From Lachnospiraceae bacterium (GTDB lineage: Bacteria > Bacillota > Clostridia > Lachnospirales > Lachnospiraceae): a DNA stretch of 64,000 bases. The notes under the pieces are model-generated. The model ran no database searches. It was not told the DNA's origin and saw only the letters and a program-made list of their open reading frames with translations. Where the stretch lies: positions 56,321-120,320 of the forward strand of contig JAFRXK010000013.1 in the NCBI GenBank assembly GCA_017442865.1, given 5' to 3'. Positions 20,948 through 29,350 of this stretch are shown in pieces; positions within the stretch are counted from its first letter, which is position 1, and every line of letters starts with the position of its first letter. A program made the position numbers and the translations under genes.

Positions 20948-21484
20948 CTACTCCTCCCTTCTCCATAGCTTCCTAAGCTTATCTCTTGCACGATAAATCT
21001 GGGTCTGAACAGTTTTCTGATTGACGCCTCCCTGAGCTGCTATCTCCTGAACACTTTTTTCCTCATAAAAATACTGATATGCTATTCTGTCATAAGGCGG
21101 CTTTAAGCTTTTGCAAAGCCTTGCAAACTCCTCCTTTACATCAGCTTCAAGATATTTTTCTTCGGGAGAAGCCTCATAGCCTTTAGACGCCTCAAGCTGT
21201 CCCTCCAGAATTGTTTCGTCTGAGGCAACATTTTTATGCTCTGCCCTTTTCATATAATCGAGACATTTATTTGTCGCAATTTTAGTTACCCACGCCTTCT
21301 CATTTAGTCCGTCAAATCTGTCAAGATTTTTATAAACTGCAAGAAAGGTTTCCTGGGTAAGGTCTTCAGCATCAAAATAGTGTCTGGTGATATGATAACA
21401 GATGGAGAAAATCAATTTTTCGTATTCTTCCAGCAGCCTTATGAAGTTTTCCTCTTTATTGATTATCTCCACCTCCCTTGTCAC
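20948..21484 (-). CDS. ECF RNA polymerase sigma factor
   Basis: 178 residues with sigma region 2 (SICYHITRHYFDAEDLTQETFLAVYKNLDRFDG; core DAEDLTQETF) and region 4 (IAYQYFYEEKSVQEIAAQGGVNQKTVQTQIYRARDKL). It directs polymerase to an envelope-stress regulon, probably including its own operon. The start is uncertain: the first in-frame candidate is GTG at 21484, a second GTG overlaps a very strong AGGGAGGTGG, and no ATG is near. Initiation could be at either GTG or at a non-canonical codon after that site. Confidence 0.9.
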   Translation of the reverse strand: MTREVEIINKEENFIRLLEEYEKLIFSICYHITRHYFDAEDLTQETFLAVYKNLDRFDGLNEKAWVTKIATNKCLDYMKRAEHKNVASDETILEGQLEASKGYEASPEEKYLEADVKEEFARLCKSLKPPYDRIAYQYFYEEKSVQEIAAQGGVNQKTVQTQIYRARDKLRKLWRREE

Positions 21485-21608
21485 ATCATCTATATATAAT
21501 AACGAGCGTTAAACTCAAAAATCTTCAACTTTTTCAAATTTTATTTATAAAATATATTTTCATCTCCGAACCCAACGGTATCGGTTTAATTTTTTAAATT
21601 TTATCATA

Positions 21609-21646
21609 CAAAAACAGCCTTGCATACATAAAATATACAAGACTGT
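21609..21646 (-). terminator. Terminator after the CAP-like protein gene
   Basis: Stem ACAGTCTTG/CAAGGCTGT (21638-21646 with 21614-21622) followed on the minus strand by TTTTTG. It separates this gene from the ECF sigma operon. Confidence 0.75.
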
Positions 21647-21709
21647 CTTATCAGCATTTTTCTTGTGAGTTGCTTTGCAAAAATATTATTAAATAAAATA
21701 AAAGGCAGA

Positions 21710-23269
21710 TTATTTTTCTATGACCATCCATAATGTATCTTTACGTTTTACGAAAGCCGCGTAAACCCGTTCTTTATCCTCTGCATCCGGAATAATGCTT
21801 TCCCTGTCCGAAATAAATTTAAGACCGTCATCATCAAGATAGTACCATGAAACGCCCGCGATATCATCAAACACAGACTTAACAGACAAAACAGTATTGC
21901 CGTCTTCGTCTGTCTTCCTGTCAAGCTCCGCCCCGCTTTCATATCGTACAATATCAAGGCTTACACTCTGAAGAAGTCTGTCTGAATCAACTGCATATCT
22001 GCTTACAGTATCAGGGTCTATTACTGCGATATAAGTATCATCATCTATTCCTGATGTCCCCGATACACGCTTTGCCCAGCCGGGCACATCTGCATCAGAT
22101 GTACTGCCGTTTTCAAGTATTATATGCACCTGCTTAGGCAGCACCTCCTTCAGATTTTCATCAGATATACCCTGCGGCAGATAAATTCTTGCCGGCTCAA
22201 ATTCAATTGATACAATCTCAGAATCCATATAATCATTCCTGTCAAAAAAGCTGACTGTATATTTTATAACAGCCTCCCTGCCGGAAAGAGTACTCAGTCC
22301 GCTGACCTTAACAACATAGCTGTGGCTGTACATATCACCCTCCTCCTTTGGAGGATTAAAAGCAATAAGACCATCCTGTACGCAAAGTCCGTTCCCGGCA
22401 GTTCTGCGATACACCACATTATCGTTGACATCAGCAATGTCTACCTGAATATCAGCAGCATCCGAACAAACAATCATTTTATCATTGAGTTCAATATGCC
22501 ACGCCGAGCTATCCTTGTCTATATCATTTGCAGGAAATGCTCCCGGCGACGGGTACGCAGTAAATGCATACAGCATATCATTTTCCGGTCCTGCATACGA
22601 ATCACACGCAAACGTTCCCAAATAATAGCCGAACGACACCTCCTTAAGCTTATATGACAGCAGCGGCATACGGTTTTGCAGCAGTTTATCATCTGCAAGT
22701 CCTCCTTTTAAGGAGTCTCTGACCGCTTCACTTAAAGAGGCTGTCCTGGTAACCATGTCAGGCTTCGCATTCACGCCAAGCCTGTACAGCTCCACAGGCA
22801 TTTCCTCCGGTCTTGTCGTCCATATCGAGTTCATCTGCTCTGACAGTGAATTAATATATGCAGCCGCCTGAAGTCTCGTATTCTCACCGCTGTTTAAAGA
22901 AAGCTCCGGCACTCCCTCTAAAAATCTGAAATAATTTATTGAGTTCAGCACCGCATCAAGTGTCTTACCTGAAAGACTTCCCGGTTTACCGCCCCAGCTG
23001 TTGTCGGACACATCATATATACTCTCTTCATCCACATCGCAAATCATCTGATTGTACTTATCCACAATCGCCTCAATGCTTCTTGAGGAAAACACACTCC
23101 AGTTATCTGCATTAAAAAATTCAATCTCCTTATCAGAGACAGTTCTCTCCGATGTATGTTCATCTGTAGCTTTTTCCTGCTGCCCGGCGTATTTAAACCA
23201 TACCGGAAGCATACACAACAACAGTATGATTACCCCGAAGATAAATCTTTTTGTCTCAAGTTTCTCCAT
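21710..23269 (-). CDS. Membrane-anchored extracellular protein with a CAP/SCP-like domain
   Basis: 519 residues with an N-terminal anchor (FIFGVIILLLCMLPVWF). Residues about 100-245 resemble a CAP domain: LNSINYFRFLEGVPEL then LQAAAYINSLSEQM, and SFGYYLGTFACDSYAG and AFTAYPSPGAFPAND near the end, but the usual metal His is replaced, so it may be non-enzymatic. The rest contains beta-rich segments (VVKVSGLSTLSG, VSFFDRNDYMDSEIVSIEFEP) like Ig-type modules. Family membership is from pattern only. It lies 88 bp downstream of the GH18 gene on the same strand. Confidence 0.7.
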   Translation of the reverse strand: MEKLETKRFIFGVIILLLCMLPVWFKYAGQQEKATDEHTSERTVSDKEIEFFNADNWSVFSSRSIEAIVDKYNQMICDVDEESIYDVSDNSWGGKPGSLSGKTLDAVLNSINYFRFLEGVPELSLNSGENTRLQAAAYINSLSEQMNSIWTTRPEEMPVELYRLGVNAKPDMVTRTASLSEAVRDSLKGGLADDKLLQNRMPLLSYKLKEVSFGYYLGTFACDSYAGPENDMLYAFTAYPSPGAFPANDIDKDSSAWHIELNDKMIVCSDAADIQVDIADVNDNVVYRRTAGNGLCVQDGLIAFNPPKEEGDMYSHSYVVKVSGLSTLSGREAVIKYTVSFFDRNDYMDSEIVSIEFEPARIYLPQGISDENLKEVLPKQVHIILENGSTSDADVPGWAKRVSGTSGIDDDTYIAVIDPDTVSRYAVDSDRLLQSVSLDIVRYESGAELDRKTDEDGNTVLSVKSVFDDIAGVSWYYLDDDGLKFISDRESIIPDAEDKERVYAAFVKRKDTLWMVIEK

Positions 23270-23357
23270 ATAAATTCACCATCTTGTATCTTAAACATTC
23301 TTACACGAATGCTTTGTTTCATCCATATCGTAAAAGGCCCACACCTGCCTGCGCCTT

Positions 23358-25091
23358 TTAAGAATTCAGATAAGATATTATGACATCCCATACATCATCA
23401 GTTTCCATGCCAAGCTTCCAGAAAGCAACTCCAGCCATATCGTAATTGCCAACCGCATCAAGTTTAGTTTTTAAGCTTTCTGCATCCTCAAGCCATATCC
23501 TGTTGATTGTATCGTCCTTTTTAAATTCGCCATAATACTGTCCCAGTCCGGCATCCCATTCTACACCGGCGTTGTTCTCTGAAAGAAGCTCCTTTGCAGC
23601 CGCCATTCCTATCGATCTGGAGGTTACGGCGTATCTTCCATAATCAGAGTAATCATCTTCTTCAATCTCTGCAGCTTCATCCTCAGGAGCCAGAGTCCAT
23701 ACCTGCATATAAAATGGCAATGCATAAATCAATCTTTCAGACGAGACCCTCTGTGATGCATCTGCAGCGCCCTTTACCGTAAAAGGCAGCGATGCGTTCG
23801 AACCGGGCTCATTCTGTTTCCAATGTTCACCGTATCCCATAATAATAACATAATCAACAACACTGCTCTGTTCAGAAAGATTATACCATGGTCTCCCGCT
23901 CGACACCACATAGTTGTCAACCGATAAAACCAGCCCTCTCCTATGACATTCAAATGATAATTCCCTCAGAAACTCCAGATAATCTGCTGCAAAGTCTCTT
24001 TTAATATTTTCAAAATCAATATTAATACCATCAAAGCCATAATCCGCAGCCGCATTCATAAGACATGATATAATATTCTGCCTTGCCTTAGTACTATAAA
24101 AAATTGTATAAAGATCGAGTTCTTTGTTGAAATCATCAACCAAAGCCCAGACCTTAAGTCCCAGCTCATGAGCTTTAGCAACATATTCATGACTTGCAAG
24201 TGAAGATATATTACCTTCATTATCACTTAACGAAAACCAGGTAGGAGATACCGCCGTAATGCCCTTAGTTCCTTCAAGATATCTCTCCAGGGTATTATTG
24301 TCCTCGATATTAAACACCTGATGCCAGACAACACACTGCTTTCTGCCATCCCCCTGAAACGGGAATACACAGTCCGCTTTCTTTTCTGTCTCACTCACAG
24401 GTATAATATCTTTTACAGCCCTTGCCCTTATATATCCGACATATCCACCGGTTGTCTGAACCAGATACCAGTTATCCACCTCGTCCAATATCTCAACACT
24501 GTCTCCCTTAACAGCCTCATCCATTATCAGGCTTTTTATACCGGCATATCTTCTGACATACTCATTCTTTTTTAAAACGCCCTGCCTGTAATCTCTTACT
24601 GAGTCATTTAACAGCACCCTGTCCGGCTCCGCATAAACACGCTTTGAAATATTCGAGAATTCAATCACATAATTCAGACATATATATACCCTGTCATCCT
24701 CTACAATGAAAACCTTATAGTCTGTCTCTTTTATTTCATCGCCTATTCTGTAGCGATTTTCCCCCGAAAACGCCTCCACTACGGATGATGGAGATACATA
24801 TATGAGCTGACCCTCATCACTGTAATAAAATCCTGCGTTTAAATTATCCGTTACCGAATCAATGTCAATATAAGCAAAGCCATCTTTAAAAAATGTATCT
24901 GTCTTTATATAATGACCATTATAAAAAACCGCCGCCCTGCCTTCGTTAATATTGTAAACCTCGCTAAATCTGCCCCATCTGCTGCCCGGAATGTATCTAA
25001 AAACAGCAAACAACGCCATTAGCACACACGCAATCACAAATACCAGCAATAAAACAGCTTTGGAAGGTCTGTTTTTTATATTATTAAGCAT
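23358..25091 (-). CDS. Membrane-anchored GH18 family hydrolase with copper-amine-oxidase-N-like and SH3 domains
   Basis: 577 residues: anchor (VLLLVFVIACVLMALFAVF), an AMINO-oxidase_N-like beta module (AVFYNGHYIKTDTFFKDGFAYIDID, about 50-165), a bacterial SH3 module (KGDSVEILDEVDNWYLVQT, about 195-232) and a GH18 barrel (about 260-575). The active-site motif reads DGINIDFEN, keeping the catalytic Glu and the preceding Asp. Similar proteins include the spore cortex-lytic SleL/YaaH group and N-acetylglucosaminidases. It should cut a GlcNAc-containing wall or spore glycan. AAGGAGG precedes the ATG. Confidence 0.88.
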   Translation of the reverse strand: MLNNIKNRPSKAVLLLVFVIACVLMALFAVFRYIPGSRWGRFSEVYNINEGRAAVFYNGHYIKTDTFFKDGFAYIDIDSVTDNLNAGFYYSDEGQLIYVSPSSVVEAFSGENRYRIGDEIKETDYKVFIVEDDRVYICLNYVIEFSNISKRVYAEPDRVLLNDSVRDYRQGVLKKNEYVRRYAGIKSLIMDEAVKGDSVEILDEVDNWYLVQTTGGYVGYIRARAVKDIIPVSETEKKADCVFPFQGDGRKQCVVWHQVFNIEDNNTLERYLEGTKGITAVSPTWFSLSDNEGNISSLASHEYVAKAHELGLKVWALVDDFNKELDLYTIFYSTKARQNIISCLMNAAADYGFDGINIDFENIKRDFAADYLEFLRELSFECHRRGLVLSVDNYVVSSGRPWYNLSEQSSVVDYVIIMGYGEHWKQNEPGSNASLPFTVKGAADASQRVSSERLIYALPFYMQVWTLAPEDEAAEIEEDDYSDYGRYAVTSRSIGMAAAKELLSENNAGVEWDAGLGQYYGEFKKDDTINRIWLEDAESLKTKLDAVGNYDMAGVAFWKLGMETDDVWDVIISYLNS

Positions 25092-25310
25092 GTCATCCTC
25101 CTTAAATATACTTATGATACCTTAATTAAAAGACTATGCTTTTGCAGCAGGCTTAAGATATCCTCCGGCAAAATACTTTTAACCCAATACCATGCTTATT
25201 AAAGTATATCATAAATAATACATGCCTCAACACAAAAATCAGCCATCGGTAGCTTTTAATAAAATAACTGAAATAAAATGATTATATAAAGCGTGAAGGT
25301 ATATCAATAT

Positions 25311-25547
25311 CTACTCAGAAATCTTATCAAACCTAACTTCAACAAGCTTCTTCTCATCATCAATGACATAATCTGCCATATAAGAACCTCTCTCCCTTAT
25401 TGCACATGTCCTGGCAATTTCTTCTACAGACAGATTTACGCCATCTATATAAATAGGAATGCCATTGTTGTTATAAGTTTTTAATTTTTCTACCATGGGA
25501 ATATAATACTGCTTTTCTTCATCAGTATTATTCAGCCTTCTCTTCAT
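25311..25547 (-). CDS. Hypothetical small protein
   Basis: 78 residues with no family I can name. It is charged, with an N-terminal lysine-rich helix (KRRLNNTDEEKQYY) and a strand-rich end (MADYVIDDEKKLVEVRFDKI). YNNNGIPIYIDG and ARTCAIRERGSYMADY read as a compact fold. It has a good ribosome site (GGGAGG). It lies alone between the GH18 gene and mecA. The coding call rests on codon pattern and the site. Confidence 0.6.
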   Translation of the reverse strand: MKRRLNNTDEEKQYYIPMVEKLKTYNNNGIPIYIDGVNLSVEEIARTCAIRERGSYMADYVIDDEKKLVEVRFDKISE

Positions 25548-25671
25548 GAGCCTCCCTTCCAGCAGAAGCTTACCGGAAGAATATATTGTGATAACCCATA
25601 TTCCCTAACAACTCTGCTGCATATAATAAATTGGAATAAAAAGACTTGTCAGGAATACACCTGAACATGAA

Positions 25672-25775
25672 ATGATAAGAGTTTGTTTGTTATAATGACT
25701 ACTGAACAAGCAGATGTGAGCCTGATAAAGATAGGCATTGCCTCGCAGCCACACAACTAACTCTTATTAAAATAA
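25672..25775 (-). ncRNA. Possible structured RNA between the small protein gene and mecA
   Basis: Outer arms ATAAGAGTT and AACTCTTAT pair across about 100 nt. Inside are TGTG/CACA and a GCCT/AGGC hairpin around 25,713-25,758. Orientation is unclear because the pairing works on both strands. I do not recognise a known riboswitch class. It could also be a large terminator for a convergent transcript. Confidence 0.35.
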
Positions 25776-25843
25776 TATAACACTTTTAAACATTCTTCAA
25801 TAAGATATTTGAAAAAAATGGTCACAATTTGTAACGTCAGAAT

Positions 25844-25871
25844 TTGTAAGAAAATAATCTTTGCATATAAT
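25844..25871 (+). promoter_or_regulatory. Likely mecA promoter
   Basis: TTGTAA (25844-25849), 16-nt spacer, TATAAT (25866-25871). It lies 65 bp before the start codon. Confidence 0.5.
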
Positions 25872-25936
25872 GAGTAATTAGGTTATACTAAAGATTACAT
25901 AACTACTGAATTGTTTATTATAAAGGATGTGATAAT

Positions 25937-26665
25937 TTGAAGATAGAAAAAATAGACAACAATAAAATCCGATGCTACTTAGACGGTGACGATCTTTCAT
26001 CACGCCAGATTGACTTAAAAGAGCTTGCCTATGGAACAGAAAAAGCGAGAAAGCTTTTCCACGAGATGCTTGAGGAAGCCTCCGAGGAGTTCGGCTTTGA
26101 GTTTGATGATACGCCTATTATGATAGAAGCGATTCCATTATCATCAGACAGCATCATACTGATTATATCAAAGGTCGATGACCCTGATGAGCTTGATACG
26201 CGTTTTTCAAGATTCGCTCCGGGCGCTGATGATGCAGACCTTTCAGAGACATTTTCCTCACTTCTCCCGAAGCTGCTTGAGGGTCTTGAGGATTTAAAAG
26301 ATGATGCGGATACCGAACAGGATGATGTCCATGATGATATACAGGATGCTGCTTTACCTGAGGCTGAAAAAGATTATGTGCGCATATTCTGTTTTAATAA
26401 TATAGATGAGATATCCGATGCCGCACAATCCATAGCTTTTTCAGAAGGTGCTAAAAGCTCCGTTTATTTTGATTCAGAGATAAATACCTACTATCTTGTA
26501 ACCTCTATAGGCAGCATGCCTAAAGATGATTATACAAGATTGTGCAATACCCTGTCCGAGTTTGGCAGACAGATTCGCGGCAATATTGCAACTGCCGCAT
26601 ATTACGAGGAGCATCTTGAAGCAATCATAAAAGAAAATGCGATTGATATTTGCCGCAGCTTATAG
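25937..26665 (+). CDS. mecA: Adaptor protein MecA-like
   Basis: 242 residues. The N-terminal domain begins MKIEKIDNNKIRCYLDGDDL and has ELAYGTEKARKLFHEMLEEA; the C-terminal domain ends with INTYYLVTSIGSMPKDDYTRLCNTLSEFG, both typical of the MecA family, joined by a long acidic linker. MecA proteins deliver substrates to ClpC/ClpP and help unfoldase assembly. The start is TTG at 25937, set by AAAGGATGTG at the right distance. A 19-nt echo of its end lies behind the stop codon. Confidence 0.88.
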   Translation: MKIEKIDNNKIRCYLDGDDLSSRQIDLKELAYGTEKARKLFHEMLEEASEEFGFEFDDTPIMIEAIPLSSDSIILIISKVDDPDELDTRFSRFAPGADDADLSETFSSLLPKLLEGLEDLKDDADTEQDDVHDDIQDAALPEAEKDYVRIFCFNNIDEISDAAQSIAFSEGAKSSVYFDSEINTYYLVTSIGSMPKDDYTRLCNTLSEFGRQIRGNIATAAYYEEHLEAIIKENAIDICRSL

Positions 26666-26688
26666 CAGGTGCGATTGATATTTGCCGC
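26638..26688 (+). repeat. Echo of the mecA 3' end
   Basis: The 19-nt word ending in GATATTTGCCGC at 26638-26656 (last codons of mecA) is repeated exactly at 26670-26688, 32 nt downstream and past the stop codon at 26663-26665. Confidence 0.85.
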
Positions 26689-26708
26689 CGGATTTTTTAG
26701 AAAACATA

Positions 26709-26755
26709 CGGGCGCCGGAAACAAAAGATATTAAATCTTATGTTTCCGGCGCCCG
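26709..26755. terminator. Bidirectional terminator between mecA and the chitinase gene
   Basis: A 15-bp GC-rich stem with its arms at 26709-26723 and 26741-26755, extended by A/T pairs at the loop side, lies between two convergent genes. T-rich flanks occur on the minus side (TATGTTTTC) and less so on the plus side. Confidence 0.75.
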
Positions 26756-26792
26756 CCCACCTTTAAATTCTATTTTCAAGATTAACCTGTTA

Positions 26793-29048
26793 TTAAATCA
26801 TTTCTTTTTTTCTTCCGTAAACAAACGCTGCCGCAATTACTGAAGAAATTCCGATAAGTACAATCCACAATGCTACAGAATTATTATCTCCTGTGTTGAT
26901 GCTTGAACCGCCCTCTCCTGATGCACCTGTGGCTGCTTCACTTGAAGCCTCTGTCGATTCTGCCTTTTCTTCTTCACTTACTGCCTCAGTTGATGCCTCT
27001 TCCGACTCTTCCTCACTCTGTGTCTCTTCTTCGCTTGATTCTTCAACCGGCTCAGATTCCTGTGTTTCAGGCTCCTGTGCCTCATTGCCTAAATCAAAAA
27101 GGAATAACCACACATATTCGCCGTACTCGTCAGCCTCGCCCGGTACGCTTACTGTCCACCACTGCGCCTTGTAAAGCTTTCCATTATATTTTGCAAGGTC
27201 GCCGCCTACGTATGAATTGCCCGGCTGATAATCAGGCACCTCATCAAGGTCTAAAACCTCTGTCCATACATACTCGCCGTACTCATCTGCCTCGCCCGGT
27301 GTACTTACCGTCCACCAGCCGCATGAATATACCTTATTGTTGTACAGCACAAGGTCGCCGCCTACATACGCCTTTCCGCTTTCCCAAGGTGTAACCTTTG
27401 TTAAATCAATCTCCGGCTGTGGTTCCGGCTCCGGCTCGCTTCCTCCGCCGTCTACCATTGCATTTACAACCTTCCAAGGCATTGCTCCGTTTTCCTCAGG
27501 TGTGCCCGGCTCAGCCATTGTCCACCACTGTGCCATATAAACAACGCCGTTGTAATATACGTAATCGCCTGCAACGTATGCCTTTGCGTCATCATAAGGC
27601 TCGCTTGCCTTTCCGTCTGCAGTAGAAATAAACTTCCATACATTTGTGGCTCCGTCAACAGGACCTTCGCCCTGAGTCCACCACTGTGCCTCAAAAATAC
27701 ATCCGTGATAATAAACTCTGTCGCCGCCCACATAAACTGCCTCTGAAGAATACATTTCCGGAAGGGCTGCCCTTGGTGATACGATTCCAAGATAATCTGC
27801 GCAATAACCGCTCAATTCATTATTCTTATCTGCTCCGGCCTCCCAGTACATTATACCGCCAAGACCTCTTGTCTTTAAATAATCCATCTTATATTTAAGT
27901 GATTCAGGGTCGTCATATGTAATAAATGTTTTTGTTTCAGGGCTGTAGAGGTAAGGAACCTTTGCAATGTCATCCCAGTATCTCACATAGCCTCTTTCGC
28001 CATTTGTGTAATTAGCTTTAATATCCCAGTATTCGAAGCTTCCGCCTTCCCATGTTCCCTTGTCAGCACCTTCTCCTGCCGGAACCTCTCCATTCGCATA
28101 AAGGCTGTCTGCTCCTGCTGCATTTACATTTGCCCAGCCCTTGCCGTAAAAAGCAAGTCCGAGATTTAAATCCGCAAGATTTACTCCCGCTGCTTCATAT
28201 GCATTAAGAGTATTCTCAATACTGAAGTTTGAACCTGAAGGCTCATTTACATCATAGTATAAAGGTGTATTATGATTTGCATTCGGCTCATAAGGACCAT
28301 GATAATCGTATGTCATAAGATTAATCCAGTCCAGATAATCATCCATCTGCGTAACCTTTGCATTTTCAATAAATGTAGGGTTAGCGCCTGCCGCAATTGT
28401 TATGTAATATTTCTTTCCGTCAACTGCGCTCTGTGCATCGAAGGCTGCTCTTAATTCCCTTACAAGAGCAACATAATTGTCGCCGTCATTGTCACGGTGA
28501 GTAATATTGTCTCCGCCTGCAACAGGATATTCCCAGTCAAAATCAATTCCGTCAAAGCCATACTTTAAACAAAAATCCACGCATGACTGTACTGCATTTG
28601 CACGCTTTGCGTCATCCGCACATACATCCGAGAAATTTCTTGACCATGTCCATCCGCCGATAGAAATAAGAGCAGTAAGCTCAGGATATAAATCCTTAAT
28701 CTGCGCAAGTGTTCCGTAATGTCCTGCAACTCCGTTTGCAATATCTGCATTTGTAAAGCCTAAGTCTGCATAATCACCTGATGCAATCTGACCGTCTGCA
28801 TAAGCATCACCTACAACAACATTTCCGTCTGCATCCAGATTTGCAAATGCAAAATTTAATACTGTGACATTAGAAAAATCAATGTCCATAAGGCTTACAT
28901 CCCTCGCATAAATATCCCAGTCGGCATAGTAAGCCACACTCCTGCAGTCTGACGCAGCCTTAACACTGCCGCCATTAATGTCAGCACCTGCAAGCACTGT
29001 CGATAATACAAGTGCAAGTGCTAAAATTGTTCCCATAACACGTTTCAT
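26793..29048 (-). CDS. Secreted GH18 chitinase with four CBM5/12-like modules and a sorting-signal-like C-terminus
   Basis: 751 residues. A signal peptide (ILALALVLSTVLAGADI) is followed by a GH18 barrel (about 35-430) with SIGGWTWS and the catalytic DGIDFDWEYP, and INLMTYDYHG. Four chitin-binding repeats of about 45 residues follow, each with YVGGDxVxYxxxxYxxxWWT (AQWWTQ, AQWWTM, CGWWTV, AQWWTV). After an acidic Ser/Glu-rich linker, the tail has INTGDNN, a hydrophobic segment (LWIVLIGISSVIAAAFVYG) and RKK, like an LPxTG-type signal with Asn-Thr-Gly-Asp, suggesting wall or membrane anchoring. It degrades chitin from fungi, insects or mucosal sources. Confidence 0.92.
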   Translation of the reverse strand: MKRVMGTILALALVLSTVLAGADINGGSVKAASDCRSVAYYADWDIYARDVSLMDIDFSNVTVLNFAFANLDADGNVVVGDAYADGQIASGDYADLGFTNADIANGVAGHYGTLAQIKDLYPELTALISIGGWTWSRNFSDVCADDAKRANAVQSCVDFCLKYGFDGIDFDWEYPVAGGDNITHRDNDGDNYVALVRELRAAFDAQSAVDGKKYYITIAAGANPTFIENAKVTQMDDYLDWINLMTYDYHGPYEPNANHNTPLYYDVNEPSGSNFSIENTLNAYEAAGVNLADLNLGLAFYGKGWANVNAAGADSLYANGEVPAGEGADKGTWEGGSFEYWDIKANYTNGERGYVRYWDDIAKVPYLYSPETKTFITYDDPESLKYKMDYLKTRGLGGIMYWEAGADKNNELSGYCADYLGIVSPRAALPEMYSSEAVYVGGDRVYYHGCIFEAQWWTQGEGPVDGATNVWKFISTADGKASEPYDDAKAYVAGDYVYYNGVVYMAQWWTMAEPGTPEENGAMPWKVVNAMVDGGGSEPEPEPQPEIDLTKVTPWESGKAYVGGDLVLYNNKVYSCGWWTVSTPGEADEYGEYVWTEVLDLDEVPDYQPGNSYVGGDLAKYNGKLYKAQWWTVSVPGEADEYGEYVWLFLFDLGNEAQEPETQESEPVEESSEEETQSEEESEEASTEAVSEEEKAESTEASSEAATGASGEGGSSINTGDNNSVALWIVLIGISSVIAAAFVYGRKKEMI

Positions 29049-29283
29049 TAAATTAGTCCCCTTTCCGTTATTAAAACGTTATTTTAATATTAATATTATT
29101 TTACCACTTATCATCATTTTATCATTTGCTTCCATTTTGTTTTTTATTGCACATTTTGTTTTCTTTTTATAAAAATACATTTTTACAACCTTTGTGTTCG
29201 ATAATTTTTTAAAATTTAAAATTATAAGCTCCTCCTTCGTATAGGCTATACAAAAACCTTTGCTGCATTTTCATACCGGTAAA

Positions 29284-29324
29284 ACAAAAAGGACAAATGA
29301 ATTATATCCTTCACCTGTCCCTTT
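29284..29324 (-). terminator. Terminator of the cation transporter gene
   Basis: Minus-strand stem of about 13 bp between 29310-29324 and 29286-29301 followed by TTTTTG. The rest of the 29,049-29,350 gap holds the chitinase leader and A/T-rich sequence without further clear signals. Confidence 0.65.
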
Positions 29325-29350
29325 TCAATCACGTATAAATTTCTGATATG

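Larger units (their letters stand above)
25548..25936. other. 389-bp intergenic region upstream of mecA
   Basis: No gene is seen. It contains a possible structured RNA (25672-25775) and the mecA promoter (25844-25871), both listed separately. The rest is A/T-rich without further signals. Confidence 0.6.
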
